A DNA stretch of 56,431 nt, taken from Paracoccaceae bacterium (GTDB taxonomy: Bacteria; Pseudomonadota; Alphaproteobacteria; Rhodobacterales; Rhodobacteraceae). How positions within the stretch are numbered: the first letter of the stretch is position 1; each line of letters begins with the position of its first letter. The translations under genes and the position numbers were made by a program. The notes under the pieces are model-generated. The model was not told the origin of the DNA. It ran no database searches and was given only the letters and a program-made list of their open reading frames with translations. The stretch spans positions 1 through 56,431 of the forward strand of contig JAFGXY010000056.1 of NCBI GenBank assembly GCA_016936395.1, written 5' to 3'. Of the stretch, positions 7,979 to 17,417 are shown in pieces.

Positions 7979-9628
7979 CTAGCGCTGCGCGGTCTGCCAG
8001 TTGGGGTTGATCCATGGCTCAAGGTTCATCGGCGCCAGCGGCGCGCGGCCCAGAATGTGGTCGGCGGCCTTTTCGCCCACCATGATCGACGGCGCGTTCA
8101 GGTTGCCATTGGTCACTTGCGGAAAGATCGAACTGTCGGCCAGACGCAGGCCATCGACCCCGATCACCCGGCATTCGGGGTCCACCACCGCCATCGGATC
8201 GCTGGCCCGCCCCATCCGCGCCGTGCCGCAGGGGTGATAGGCAGACTCGGCATGGGCGCGGATGAAGGCATCGATCTGGTCATCACTTTGCACATCCGGG
8301 CCGGGTTGCAGCTCGCCCTTCACAAAAGGCTGCATGGCAGGCTGGCCAAAGATTTCGCGCGTCAGGCGAATGCAGGTGCGAAACTCATCCCAATCCGACG
8401 CTTGCGACATGTAGTTGAAGCGGATCACCGGCGCATCGTGCGGATTGGCCGAGCGCAGGGTGATCGACCCGCGCGATTTGGACCGCATCGGCCCGACATG
8501 CGCCTGAAAGCCATGCCCCGCCGCCGACACCTTGCCATCATAGCGCACGGCGATCGGCAAGAAGTGATACTGGATGTCGGGATAGTCGATCCCGGCGCGC
8601 GAGCGGATGAAGGCGCAGGCCTCGAACTGGTTCGATGCCCCCAGCCCCTTGCCGGAAAACAGCCATTGCGCGCCGATGACAGCCTTGCCCCACAGGTTCC
8701 AGTATTTATACAGGGTGATCGGCTGGCGCGAGGCATATTGCATATAGATTTCAAGGTGATCTTGCAGGTTCGCGCCCACGCCGGGGCGGTCGGCCACAAG
8801 CGCTATGCCATGCCGTGCCAATTCCGCCGCCGGGCCGATGCCCGACAGCATCAGCAGTTTCGGGCTGTTGAGAGATGAGGCAGCAATGATCACCTCGCGC
8901 TTGGCCTGAAGGATGAAAGGGGCCGCCCCCCGGTCAACCTCGACCCCGGTGGCACGGCCGTTTTCGATCACCACCCGCCGGGCCGTGGCGTGAACAATCT
9001 GCACATTCCCGCCCGCCATCGCCGGTTTCAGATAGGCATTGGCGGCCGACCAGCGGCGGCCTTTCCAGATGGTTGCCTCCATCGGGCCGAAGCCTTCCTG
9101 CTGCGCGCCGTTGTAATCTTCGGTCACCGGATATCCCGCCTGCGCGCCCGCCTGGATGAAGGCATCAAACAGCGGGTTGTGGCGCGGGCCACGGGTGATG
9201 TGCAAGGGTCCGTCGGTGCCGCGATAGTCGGGGCCAGAGCCGCCATGCGACTGCTCCATCCGCCGGAAATAGGGCAACACATCGGCATAGGACCAGCCAT
9301 CCGCCCCCATCTCGGCCCAGGTGTCAAAGTCGCGCGCGTGGCCCCGCACATAGACCATGCCGTTGATGCTGCTCGACCCGCCGATGACCTTGCCGCGTGG
9401 GGTGGCAAGGCGGCGGTTGTTCAGATGCGGTTCGGGTTCAGATTGCAACCCCCAGTCATAACGGGCCATGTTCATCGGGTAGGACAGCGCGGCGGGCATC
9501 TGGATGAAGGGGCCGGCATCCGACCCGCCCGCCTCGATCACCACCACACGGCGACCGGCCTCGGCCAGCCGATACGCCATCGCGCAGCCCGCTGACCCAG
9601 CCCCGATGATCACATAATCCGCGTGCAT
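7979..9628 (-). CDS. betA: Choline dehydrogenase (GMC oxidoreductase)
   Basis: 549 residues. The N-terminus [20 protein letters not shown] is the FAD-binding GMC Rossmann motif. [20 protein letters not shown] is GMC signature 1, and the C-terminal [12 protein letters not shown] holds the catalytic histidine region, with [19 protein letters not shown] after it. It oxidises choline to betaine aldehyde, usually at the inner membrane surface. It is the last gene of betI-betB-betA, 30 bases after betB. The next gene clockwise is divergent choX, which supplies the choline. Confidence 0.94.
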   Translation of the reverse strand: MHADYVIIGAGSAGCAMAYRLAEAGRRVVVIEAGGSDAGPFIQMPAALSYPMNMARYDWGLQSEPEPHLNNRRLATPRGKVIGGSSSINGMVYVRGHARDFDTWAEMGADGWSYADVLPYFRRMEQSHGGSGPDYRGTDGPLHITRGPRHNPLFDAFIQAGAQAGYPVTEDYNGAQQEGFGPMEATIWKGRRWSAANAYLKPAMAGGNVQIVHATARRVVIENGRATGVEVDRGAAPFILQAKREVIIAASSLNSPKLLMLSGIGPAAELARHGIALVADRPGVGANLQDHLEIYMQYASRQPITLYKYWNLWGKAVIGAQWLFSGKGLGASNQFEACAFIRSRAGIDYPDIQYHFLPIAVRYDGKVSAAGHGFQAHVGPMRSKSRGSITLRSANPHDAPVIRFNYMSQASDWDEFRTCIRLTREIFGQPAMQPFVKGELQPGPDVQSDDQIDAFIRAHAESAYHPCGTARMGRASDPMAVVDPECRVIGVDGLRLADSSIFPQVTNGNLNAPSIMVGEKAADHILGRAPLAPMNLEPWINPNWQTAQR

Positions 9629-9658
9629 GTGCTTGGTTTCTTTCGTGATTTCAAAGGG

Positions 9659-11113
9659 TCAATAGGGCGCGTCGACCGGCCCCATGCCAACATAGACCGA
9701 CTTGACCTGCGTGTAGTGCTGCACGGCCGCATGGCCGTTTTCGCGCCCGACGCCCGAAGCCTTGACGCCGCCAAACGGCACCTCAACCGGCGTCAGATTA
9801 TAGGCGTTGACCCAGCAGGTGCCCGCCTGCACCTGCCCGATCACCCGATGGCCGCGCACAAGGTCGGCGGTAAAGACGCCTGCGGCAAGGCCATATTCGG
9901 TGGCATTGGCGCGGGCGATCACCTCGTCCTCGGTGTCAAAATCCAAGACCGCCATCACCGGGCCGAACACCTCCTCACGCGCAAGGGTCATGTCGTCGGT
10001 CACATCGGCAAAGACCGTGGGCTGGACATAAAAGCCCGCGTTCAGCTTGGCCCGGTCGCCCCCGGTGACCAGCCGCGCGCCTTCAGCCTTGGCCCCCGCG
10101 ATATAGCCCATCACCTTGTCAAGGTGCACAGCACTCACCAAAGGCCCCATTTGCGTGGCCGGATCCATTGGGTCGCCCAAGGTGATGGCGGCGGTGCGGT
10201 CGGCCAGACGGGCAAGAAAGCGGTCCTTGATGCCTTTTTGCACGAACACCCGAGTGCCGTTGCTGCACACCTGCCCCGCCGAATAGAAGTTGGCCAGCAT
10301 CGCGGCCCCGACCGCATCTTCGACACTGGCGTCGTCAAAAATAATCAGGGGGGATTTGCCGCCCAGTTCCATCGTGACATGGCGCATGCCCTCGGCCGCG
10401 GCGGCATAGACGCGCCGACCCGTGGGCACCGATCCGGTCAGGCTGACCTTGGCCACACGCGGATCCGTGACCAAGGCCGCGCCGACCGCGCCACGCCCCT
10501 GCACCACGTTGAACAGGCCCGCAGGCAGGCCCGCTTCAACAAGGATTTCCGCCAGTTGCAGCGCACCCAATGGGGTGACCTCGGAGGGTTTGAACACCAT
10601 CGCATTGCCAAGCGACAAGGCGGGCGCCGCCTTCCAGCAGGCGATCTGGCTGGGGTAATTCCACGCGCCGATGCCGACACAAACCCCCAAAGGTTCGCGC
10701 AATGTGTAAACGAAATCACGGCCCAGCGGGATGGTTTCGCCCACCACCGTGGGGGCCAGCCCCGCGAAATATTCCAGCGCATCTGCCCCCGAGGGCCAGT
10801 CGGCGACCTGCGTTTCCTGAATGGGCTTGCCGGTATCCAGCGTTTCCAGCCGCGCCAGAGCCGCGCCCCGGTCGCGGATGATGTCGGCGGCCCGGCGCAA
10901 GATGCGGGCGCGGTCCACCGGACGAGTGGCGGCCCAAGCGGTCTGGGCGCGGGCGGCACTCGCCAGGGCGCGGTCGATCAGCGCGGGCGTTGCCTCGTGC
11001 AGGCGGGCGATCACCTCGCCGGTGGCGGGATAGATCACCGCGATCTCGGCCCCTGCCGCGTCTTCGGCATAGTCTCCGTCGATGAAATGGCTGGCCTGTG
11101 GCTGCGCGATCAT
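9659..11113 (-). CDS. betB: Betaine aldehyde dehydrogenase
   Basis: 484 residues, typical for BetB. It oxidises betaine aldehyde to glycine betaine with NAD(P)+. Visible motifs are [19 protein letters not shown] (cofactor-binding), [18 protein letters not shown] (catalytic Glu) and [19 protein letters not shown] (catalytic Cys). The ATG at 11113 gives the family start [15 protein letters not shown], and it overlaps the betI stop by four bases, so the two are translationally coupled. Confidence 0.94.
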   Translation of the reverse strand: MIAQPQASHFIDGDYAEDAAGAEIAVIYPATGEVIARLHEATPALIDRALASAARAQTAWAATRPVDRARILRRAADIIRDRGAALARLETLDTGKPIQETQVADWPSGADALEYFAGLAPTVVGETIPLGRDFVYTLREPLGVCVGIGAWNYPSQIACWKAAPALSLGNAMVFKPSEVTPLGALQLAEILVEAGLPAGLFNVVQGRGAVGAALVTDPRVAKVSLTGSVPTGRRVYAAAAEGMRHVTMELGGKSPLIIFDDASVEDAVGAAMLANFYSAGQVCSNGTRVFVQKGIKDRFLARLADRTAAITLGDPMDPATQMGPLVSAVHLDKVMGYIAGAKAEGARLVTGGDRAKLNAGFYVQPTVFADVTDDMTLAREEVFGPVMAVLDFDTEDEVIARANATEYGLAAGVFTADLVRGHRVIGQVQAGTCWVNAYNLTPVEVPFGGVKASGVGRENGHAAVQHYTQVKSVYVGMGPVDAPY

Positions 11114-11694
11114 GCGTCTTGTCCTGTCAGTTGGGTGTTCAGATAGTCCAGCGCCATCTGCACCGCCGCCGCACCATCGGGAGGGCCGGATTTCAGCACC
11201 TCGCGCAGGTAAAGCCCGTCGATCATGGCCCCCAAGCCATCGGCCAAAGCCTCGGCCCGGGCACCCGCCAAAGGCCGCAGGCAAGACAGAAGGTTTGAGC
11301 GCAACCGGCGCTGGTAAATGGCCAGCAAGCGCCGCGCCTGTGGCACGGTTTGCGCCAGCACCCAGAAGTTCAGCCAGGCCCCCACCGCCTCACGCCGGAA
11401 ATTGCCGGGGCTGAAACTGGCGCGCAGAATCGCCTGCAACCGCGCCTCGGGCCCTTCGGCGCTGGCCAGAGCGCCACGCACCTCGGCCCCATAAAGCGTC
11501 ATGATGTGGCGCATCGCAGCCAGAAACATCTCTTCCTTGGCGCCGAAATAATGATGTGCAAGGGCCGAAGACATGCCTGCGCGCCGGGCAATCTGGCTGA
11601 CCGTCACATCCAAAGTTCCGGCCCGCCCGATCTCGATGATCGTGGCTTTGACCAGCGCATCCTTTCGGATAGGCTTCATTCCAAGCTTCGGCAC
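11110..11694 (-). CDS. betI: TetR-family repressor of choline/betaine genes
   Basis: 194 residues starting from GTG at 11694, which gives [11 protein letters not shown], matching the conserved BetI N-terminus; the upstream ATG at 11721 would add nine unrelated residues. The helix-turn-helix is [20 protein letters not shown] (about 31-50). BetI represses the bet genes until choline binds (known for E. coli). It heads betI-betB-betA, with a dyad operator 45 bases upstream of its start and betB coupled by an ATGA overlap. Confidence 0.93.
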   Translation of the reverse strand: MPKLGMKPIRKDALVKATIIEIGRAGTLDVTVSQIARRAGMSSALAHHYFGAKEEMFLAAMRHIMTLYGAEVRGALASAEGPEARLQAILRASFSPGNFRREAVGAWLNFWVLAQTVPQARRLLAIYQRRLRSNLLSCLRPLAGARAEALADGLGAMIDGLYLREVLKSGPPDGAAAVQMALDYLNTQLTGQDA

Positions 11695-11738
11695 GGCAGA
11701 ATTCCAACATAACGGTTGCATTTTTCTGGATGCTTGAA

Positions 11739-11760
11739 GTTTATTGACTCGTCAATCAAC
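11739..11760. promoter_or_regulatory. Likely BetI operator between betI and choX
   Basis: A perfect dyad ATTGACTCGTCAAT (11743-11756) extends to a 22-bp palindrome with one mismatched pair. It sits between divergent betI and choX, 18 bases before choX, so one bound BetI dimer could shut both promoters. It resembles the ATTGA..TCAAT core of known BetI sites; binding is inferred. Confidence 0.65.
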
Positions 11761-11778
11761 AAAAAACAGGGAGATACC

Positions 11779-12708
11779 ATGACACTGCGTTCCACCCTTC
11801 TTGCCAGCACCGTCACCCTTGCCCTTGCAGGCAGCGCCTTTGCCGAAGGCTGCGACACAGTGATCTTCTCGGATGTTGGCTGGACCGACATCACTGCCAC
11901 CACCGCCGCCACCACCGTGGTGCTGGAGGCGCTTGGCTATGCGACCGAAACCAAGGTGCTGTCGGTTCCGGTCACCTATACCGGGCTTGCGGGCAAAGAC
12001 ATTGACGTGTTCCTGGGCAACTGGATGCCGACAATGGAGGCCGACATCGCCCCCTATCGCGACGCGGGCACGGTTGAAACCGTGCGCGTGAACCTGGAAG
12101 GCGCGAAATACACCCTTGCCACCAATAGCGCCGGGGCCGCCCTTGGGATTGCCGATTTCAAGGACATCGCCGCGCACAAGGATGCGCTGGAGGGCAAGAT
12201 CTATGGCATCGAGCCGGGCAATGACGGCAACCGCCTGATCCTGGACATGATCGCCAGCGGGCCGTTCGGGCTGGACGGGTTCGAGATCGTCGAATCGTCG
12301 GAACAGGGGATGCTCGCGCAGGTGAAGAAGGCCGAAGAAGACGGCAAGCCGGTGGTGTTTCTGGGTTGGGAGCCGCACCCGATGAACGCCAATTTCAAGA
12401 TGACCTATCTGACCGGTGGCGACGATTACTTTGGCCCCGATCTGGGCGGCGCGGTGGTCGCGACCAACACCCGCAAGGGCTATGTCACCGAATGCCCGAA
12501 CACCGGCAAGCTGTTGCAGAACCTGAGCTTCACGCTGGCGATGGAAAACGAGATCATGGGCGCGATCCTGAACGACGGGACTGACCCGGTGGAGGCGGCA
12601 AAGTCCTGGCTGGCGGCCAACCCGGGCGCATGGGAGGGCTGGCTGGACGGGGTGACCACCAAGGACGGCGGCGATGCTCGGGCGGCGGTGGCGGCAGCGC
12701 TGCAATAA
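11779..12708 (+). CDS. choX: Choline ABC transporter substrate-binding protein
   Basis: 309 residues. The signal peptide MTLRSTLLASTVTLALAGSA ends before FAEGC. The mature part is an OpuAC-type binding protein: VIFSDVGWTDITATTAATTV, FLGNWMPTMEAD and VFLGWEPHPMN supply the aromatic residues that box a quaternary ammonium, as in Sinorhizobium ChoX (known family). It delivers choline to the ChoW-ChoV permease in the periplasm. The ATG at 11779 was chosen because the signal peptide begins there and AGGGAG precedes it. Confidence 0.93.
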   Translation: MTLRSTLLASTVTLALAGSAFAEGCDTVIFSDVGWTDITATTAATTVVLEALGYATETKVLSVPVTYTGLAGKDIDVFLGNWMPTMEADIAPYRDAGTVETVRVNLEGAKYTLATNSAGAALGIADFKDIAAHKDALEGKIYGIEPGNDGNRLILDMIASGPFGLDGFEIVESSEQGMLAQVKKAEEDGKPVVFLGWEPHPMNANFKMTYLTGGDDYFGPDLGGAVVATNTRKGYVTECPNTGKLLQNLSFTLAMENEIMGAILNDGTDPVEAAKSWLAANPGAWEGWLDGVTTKDGGDARAAVAAALQ

Positions 12709-12730
12709 GCGCGGCGCAACTGGCATCGGC

Positions 12731-12759
12731 GGGTCCGGGGGTTTCACACCCCCGGACCC
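12731..12759. repeat. Palindromic intergenic hairpin between choX and choW
   Basis: A perfect 12-bp stem, GGGTCCGGGGGT paired with ACCCCCGGACCC around a five-base loop. The downstream CCCGTGGGATATTTGCGGAAA tail recurs after such palindromes in Rhodobacteraceae (from memory). Between a binding-protein gene and its permease, such a hairpin could stabilise the 5' message and reduce readthrough. Confidence 0.6.
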
Positions 12760-12801
12760 CCGTGGGATATTTGCGGAAAGAGAAAGGCGCGGGCCAAGGT
12801 G

Positions 12802-13632
12802 ATGGACTGGCTGACCGATCACAAGCTGCCTGTCGGCCGCACCGCGAAGGCGGTGTTCGACTGGATGAACACCCATCTGGGCGGGCTGTTCGATGCGGTC
12901 TCGGCGGTCATGGAGGCGATGATCGACGCGATCCTGTGGTGTCTGGAGACACCGCATCCCCTGACGGTTATCGCGGTGTTTGTGGCCTTGACCTGGGGCT
13001 TGCAGCGCAAGTGGAAGACCTGCGTCGGGGTCTTGGCGGGGTTCTTGTTCATTCTGAATCAGGGGTATTGGGACGAGACGATGGAAAGCCTGACGCTGAT
13101 CCTGTCGGCCTGCGTGGTCTGCATGGGTCTGGGCGTGCCAATCGGGATTGCCACCGCGCACCGGCCCCGTTTGTATGCGGCGCTGTCGCCGGTGCTGGAC
13201 CTGATGCAGACGCTGCCGACATTCGTCTATCTGATCCCGGCGATCGTGTTTTTCGGGCTTGGCATGGTGCCGGGCCTGATGGCGACGGTGATCTTCGTGT
13301 TGCCCGCGCCGATCCGGCTGACGCATCTGGGGGTGTCCTCCACCCCGGTGGCGCTGCTGGAGGCGGCGACCGCCTTTGGCGCGACGCCGACGCAGCGCTT
13401 GTGGAAGGTGGAACTGCCTTATGCGTGGCCGCAGATCATGGTCGGGCTGACGCAGACCATCATGCTGTCCTTGTCGATGGTGGTGATTGCGGCGCTGGTC
13501 GGGGCCAATGGTCTGGGCGTGCCGGTGGTGCGGGCGCTGAACAGCGTGAACACGGCGCTGGGGTTCGAGTCGGGCATCATCATCGTGGTGGTGGCCATTT
13601 TGCTGGACCGGATGCTGAAGGTGACGCGATGA
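12802..13632 (+). CDS. choW: Choline ABC transporter permease
   Basis: 276 residues with about six membrane helices, of the ProW/OpuAB type. The cytoplasmic coupling loop EAATAFGATPTQRLWKVELP is the EAA motif that contacts the ATPase. The helix LMQTLPTFVYLIPAIVFFGL is characteristic of glycine-betaine/choline permeases. I used the ATG at 12802; a GTG one codon earlier is possible. Its stop overlaps the choV start as ATGA. Confidence 0.92.
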   Translation: MDWLTDHKLPVGRTAKAVFDWMNTHLGGLFDAVSAVMEAMIDAILWCLETPHPLTVIAVFVALTWGLQRKWKTCVGVLAGFLFILNQGYWDETMESLTLILSACVVCMGLGVPIGIATAHRPRLYAALSPVLDLMQTLPTFVYLIPAIVFFGLGMVPGLMATVIFVLPAPIRLTHLGVSSTPVALLEAATAFGATPTQRLWKVELPYAWPQIMVGLTQTIMLSLSMVVIAALVGANGLGVPVVRALNSVNTALGFESGIIIVVVAILLDRMLKVTR

Positions 13633-14654
13633 CAGCGGTGGAATTTGACCGGGTGTCGATCGTGTTCGGCGACCACCCCAAGCGCGCGCTGCCCCTGATG
13701 GACGAGGGCCTGAGCCGGGCCGAGGTGCAGGCCCGCACAGGGCAGGTGCTGGGCGTGCATGACTGCAGCCTGAGCGTGGCGACCGGCGAGATCCTTGTGC
13801 TGATGGGCCTGTCGGGCAGCGGCAAATCCACGCTTTTGCGCGGGGTGAATGCACTGAACCCGGTGGTGCGGGGCGAGGTGCGGGTAAATGATGGCGGCGG
13901 CATGGTGTCGGTCACCAAGGCGGGGCCCGAGGCGCTGCGCAAGCTGCGCCTGAGCCGGATTGCCATGGTGTTTCAGGCCTTTGGCCTGCTGCCCTGGCGC
14001 ACGGTGCGCGAGAATGTCGGGCTGGGGTTGGAGCTGGCGGGGATCAGCGGGACCGAGCGCCGCGATCGGGTGGACCGACAATTGGCGCTGGTGAACCTGG
14101 GCGCCTGGGCCGAGCGCCGCGTGGGCGAGTTGTCCGGTGGCATGCAGCAGCGGGTGGGTCTGGCGCGGGCCTTTGCCACCGAGGCACCGATCCTGCTGAT
14201 GGACGAGCCTTTCAGCGCGCTGGACCCGCTGATCCGCGCCAAGTTGCAGGACGAATTGCTGGACCTGCAGGCCAAGCTGAAGCGCACCATCATCTTCGTC
14301 AGCCACGATCTGGATGAGGCGTTCAAGATCGGCAACCGGATTGCCCTGATGGACGGCGGCCGCATCGTGCAATGCGGCACGGCGCGGCAGATCATCGCCA
14401 ATCCGATCAACGACTATGTGCAAGAATTCGTGGCCCACATGAACCCGCTGTCGGTGCTGACGGCGCGCGATGTGATGGAGCCGGGGAAGACAGCGGCCGC
14501 TCAGGCGGTGGATGCCGAAACCCCAGTCAAGCAGATCATGGCGATGATGCGGGATGGCGCAGGGGAAATCGCGGTCGAAGAGGCCGGCGCGCGCATCGGC
14601 GTGCTGCGCGCGGGGTCGATCATGGGGCGGCTGATCAACCCGCGCGGGGCCTGA
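13629..14654 (+). CDS. choV: Choline ABC transporter ATP-binding protein
   Basis: 341 residues of the ProV/OpuAA type. Walker A is LMGLSGSGKSTLLRGVNALN, the Q-loop is MVFQAFGLLPWRT, the signature is ELSGGMQQRVGLARAFATEA, and Walker B is LLMDEPFSALDPL, with SHD as the switch histidine. A shortened CBS-like tail follows (LTARDVMEPGK to GVLRAGSIMGRLI), which in relatives senses ionic strength. It powers choline uptake with ChoX and ChoW. Its stop meets the topA stop inside a 14-bp perfect palindrome. Confidence 0.93.
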   Translation: MTAVEFDRVSIVFGDHPKRALPLMDEGLSRAEVQARTGQVLGVHDCSLSVATGEILVLMGLSGSGKSTLLRGVNALNPVVRGEVRVNDGGGMVSVTKAGPEALRKLRLSRIAMVFQAFGLLPWRTVRENVGLGLELAGISGTERRDRVDRQLALVNLGAWAERRVGELSGGMQQRVGLARAFATEAPILLMDEPFSALDPLIRAKLQDELLDLQAKLKRTIIFVSHDLDEAFKIGNRIALMDGGRIVQCGTARQIIANPINDYVQEFVAHMNPLSVLTARDVMEPGKTAAAQAVDAETPVKQIMAMMRDGAGEIAVEEAGARIGVLRAGSIMGRLINPRGA

Positions 14655-14663
14655 GGCCTCAGG
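14650..14663. repeat. Palindrome spanning the choV and topA stop codons
   Basis: CCTGAGGCCTCAGG is a perfect palindrome containing the TGA of choV and, on the other strand, the TGA of topA. Only four bases separate the two genes, leaving no room for a conventional terminator. Confidence 0.6.
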
Positions 14664-17298
14664 TTGGCGCCGTTTTTGCCGGGGTCTTTTTGGCGGCGGG
14701 CTTTTTCGCAGCAGGCTTTTTTGCCGGGGCCTTCTTGGCCGCAGGTTTTGCCGCCGCTTTGGAGGTCGGCGTTTCGGCCTTTGCCGCGGCGGGTTTTGCA
14801 GCCTTCTTGCGCGCGGCCTTTTTCCTGCCCGGAGACTTCGCGACCTTTTCGGCAATCAACTCCAGCGCCTGATCCAGATTGACATCTTCGGGGGCAATCT
14901 CCTTGGGCAGCGTCGCGTTGATCTTTTCCCATTTGATATAGGGCCCATAGCGCCCCGGCATCACGGTGATCGCCCCACCTTCGGGATGGTCGCCAAGCGC
15001 CTTGATCGGCTCGGCGGGGGCGGCAGCCCCGCGCCCGCGGCTGGCCTTTTGCGCCAGCACCTCCATCGCCCGGTTCATGCCGATCGAAAACACCTCTTCG
15101 ACATCGGGAATGTTGGCATAGGTGCTCTTGTGCTTGATATAGGGGCCATAGCGGCCGATGCCGGCCTCGACCGGGGCAGCATCTTCGGGGTGCGGACCGA
15201 TCAGGCGCGGCAGGGCAAGCAGATCCAGCGCGCGTTCCAGTGTCAGACTGTCGGCGGCCCAGCCCTTGGGAAGGCTGGCGCGGTCGGGCTTGGGCTGGTC
15301 TTCGGTCGCCTCGCCGCGCTGGACATAAGGGCCAAAGCGGCCCGCCCGCAGGGAAATCGGCAAACCGTTTTCATCTGTGCCCAGAATGCGGCCATCGGCA
15401 GACCCCGCATCTTCGCCGCCGGTGATCGGGCGGGTGTAGCGACATTCGGGGTAATTCTTGCAGCCAATGAAGGCAGATCCCGACCGCGCGGTCTTAAGGT
15501 GCAGTCGCCCGGTGCCGCAGGTGGGGCAGATGCGCGGGTCTGATCCATCAGTGCGCAAGGGGTAAAGGTGCGGGGCCAGAAACTCGTCGATCTTTTCCAG
15601 CACCTCGCCGATGCGCAAATCGGCGGTTTCGGCCACGGCGGCAGAGAAATCGCGCCAGAACCGTTCCAGCACGTCCTTGTAGCCGCGCGATCCGGCCGAA
15701 ACATCGTCAAGCTCGGTTTCCAGATCGGCGGTGAAGTCGTATTCCACATATTTGCGGAAATAGTTGGTCAGGAACGCCGTGACCAGGCGGCCCTTGTCTT
15801 CGGGGATCAGGCGGTTCTTGTCCTTGCGCACATATTCGCGGTCCTGAATCGTGGACAGAACCGAAGCATAAGTTGACGGCCGCCCGATGCCCAACTCCTC
15901 CATCCGCTTGACCAACGTGGCCTCGGTATAGCGCGGCGGGGGTTGGGTGAAGTGCTGCTCGGGTGCCACGCTGCGCTTGTCGGCGGCCTCGCCTGCCACG
16001 ATCTGCGGCAGGCGACCGCCTTCTTCATCCTCATCGTCGCGGCCTTCGTCATAGACCTTGAGGAAGCCATCGAATTGCACCACTTGGCCCGTGGCGCGCA
16101 GCACGACCTGCCCATCGGCACTGCCGACATCAACCGTGGTGCGCTCCAGCCGGGCTGCGGCCATCTGGCTGGCGATGGTGCGCTTCCAGATCAGGTCATA
16201 GAGGTTGGTCTGATCCTTTTCCGACAGGCGCAGCTTTTCGGGCGCGGCCATCATGTCGGTCGGGCGGATACATTCATGCGCTTCCTGCGCGTTCTTGGCC
16301 TTGTTCTTGTACATCCGCGGGGCGTCGGGCACATAGGCCGCACCGAAACGGTCCTTGATTGCATCACGCGCCGCCATCACCGCCTCGGGGGCCATGTCGA
16401 TGCCATCGGTCCGCATATAGGTGATGTGGCCCGCCTCATACAGCCGTTGCGCCGCGTTCATGCATTGCTTGGCGCCCATGCCGAACTTGCGGCTGGCTTC
16501 CTGTTGCAGGGTCGAGGTCATGAACGGCGGGTAGGGGTTGCGGGTGGCGGGCTTGGCCTCCACGCTTTGCACGGTCAATGTTCGGGAAGTGACAGCCTGC
16601 ACGGCCAATTCGGCAGCCTCAGACGTGGGAATGTCGAATTTGTCCAGTTTCTTGCCGCCCAGCACCGTAAGCCGGGCCTGAAACTCTTGCCCCCGCGGCG
16701 TGGTCAGGGTGGCGATCACGGTCCAGTATTCGCGGGCGCGGAACGCCTCGATCTCCATCTCGCGCTCGACAATCAGCCGCAGGCAGACCGATTGCACCCG
16801 CCCCGCCGATCTGGAGCCCGGCAGTTTGCGCCACAGCACCGGCGACAGGGTGAAGCCCACCAGATAATCCAGCGCGCGGCGGGCAAGATAGGCCTCGACC
16901 AGCGGCGTGTCGATTTCACGCGGGTGCTGCATCGCCTTGGTCACGGCATCCTTGGTGATGGCGTTGAAGGTGACGCGGGCCACTTTCTTGCCCTTCTTCA
17001 GCGCCGGGGCCAGCGCCTGTTGCAGGTGCCACGAAATCGCCTCGCCCTCACGATCAGGGTCGGTGGCAAGGATCAGGGTGTCGTCGGTTTTCAGGGCTTC
17101 GGTGATGGCGCGAATGTGCTTTTTCGAATCGGCGGCCACCTCCCATGTCATGGCAAAATCATGCTCGGGATCGACCGAACCATTCTTGGCCGGCAGATCG
17201 CGGACATGGCCGTAAGACGCCAGTACGGTGTAATCCGACCCGAGATATTTGTTGATTGTCTTGGCCTTGGCAGGAGATTCGACAACGACGACGGCCAT
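14659..17298 (-). CDS. topA: DNA topoisomerase I (type IA)
   Basis: 879 residues. It relaxes negative supercoils through a tyrosine-DNA intermediate. The Toprim domain starts MAVVVVESPAKAKTINKYLG and has ATDPDREGEAISWHL near 78-92. The catalytic tyrosine is Y294 in HITYMRTDGIDM. One C-terminal zinc-finger unit (CPTCGTG ... GCKNYPECRYTRPI) is followed by several Topo_C repeats (RFGPYVQRG, RYGPYIKHK, RYGPYIKWE). The last ~55 residues are a lysine-alanine-proline tail (KKAPAKKPAAKKPAAKK) that should bind DNA non-specifically. It lies 119 bases downstream of dprA on the same strand. Confidence 0.97.
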   Translation of the reverse strand: MAVVVVESPAKAKTINKYLGSDYTVLASYGHVRDLPAKNGSVDPEHDFAMTWEVAADSKKHIRAITEALKTDDTLILATDPDREGEAISWHLQQALAPALKKGKKVARVTFNAITKDAVTKAMQHPREIDTPLVEAYLARRALDYLVGFTLSPVLWRKLPGSRSAGRVQSVCLRLIVEREMEIEAFRAREYWTVIATLTTPRGQEFQARLTVLGGKKLDKFDIPTSEAAELAVQAVTSRTLTVQSVEAKPATRNPYPPFMTSTLQQEASRKFGMGAKQCMNAAQRLYEAGHITYMRTDGIDMAPEAVMAARDAIKDRFGAAYVPDAPRMYKNKAKNAQEAHECIRPTDMMAAPEKLRLSEKDQTNLYDLIWKRTIASQMAAARLERTTVDVGSADGQVVLRATGQVVQFDGFLKVYDEGRDDEDEEGGRLPQIVAGEAADKRSVAPEQHFTQPPPRYTEATLVKRMEELGIGRPSTYASVLSTIQDREYVRKDKNRLIPEDKGRLVTAFLTNYFRKYVEYDFTADLETELDDVSAGSRGYKDVLERFWRDFSAAVAETADLRIGEVLEKIDEFLAPHLYPLRTDGSDPRICPTCGTGRLHLKTARSGSAFIGCKNYPECRYTRPITGGEDAGSADGRILGTDENGLPISLRAGRFGPYVQRGEATEDQPKPDRASLPKGWAADSLTLERALDLLALPRLIGPHPEDAAPVEAGIGRYGPYIKHKSTYANIPDVEEVFSIGMNRAMEVLAQKASRGRGAAAPAEPIKALGDHPEGGAITVMPGRYGPYIKWEKINATLPKEIAPEDVNLDQALELIAEKVAKSPGRKKAARKKAAKPAAAKAETPTSKAAAKPAAKKAPAKKPAAKKPAAKKTPAKTAPT

Positions 17299-17417
17299 GC
17301 ACTACCCTTTGTCCACAATGCCAGAACAGGCCGGGAAAGATGTGTGCGAAGCGGCGGGAATGTCAATGCGCCAATCCGGGACCGTCTGGCATCACGCGGT
17401 TTCAGCCACAGGTTGCG

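Noticed and set aside
9623-11146. 507-codon frame antisense to betB
   Set aside because: His/Arg/Gly-rich shadow of betB without recognisable domains or ribosome site.
11752-13854. 700-codon frame antisense to choX and choW
   Set aside because: Runs across two well-supported genes on the other strand and has no domain signal.
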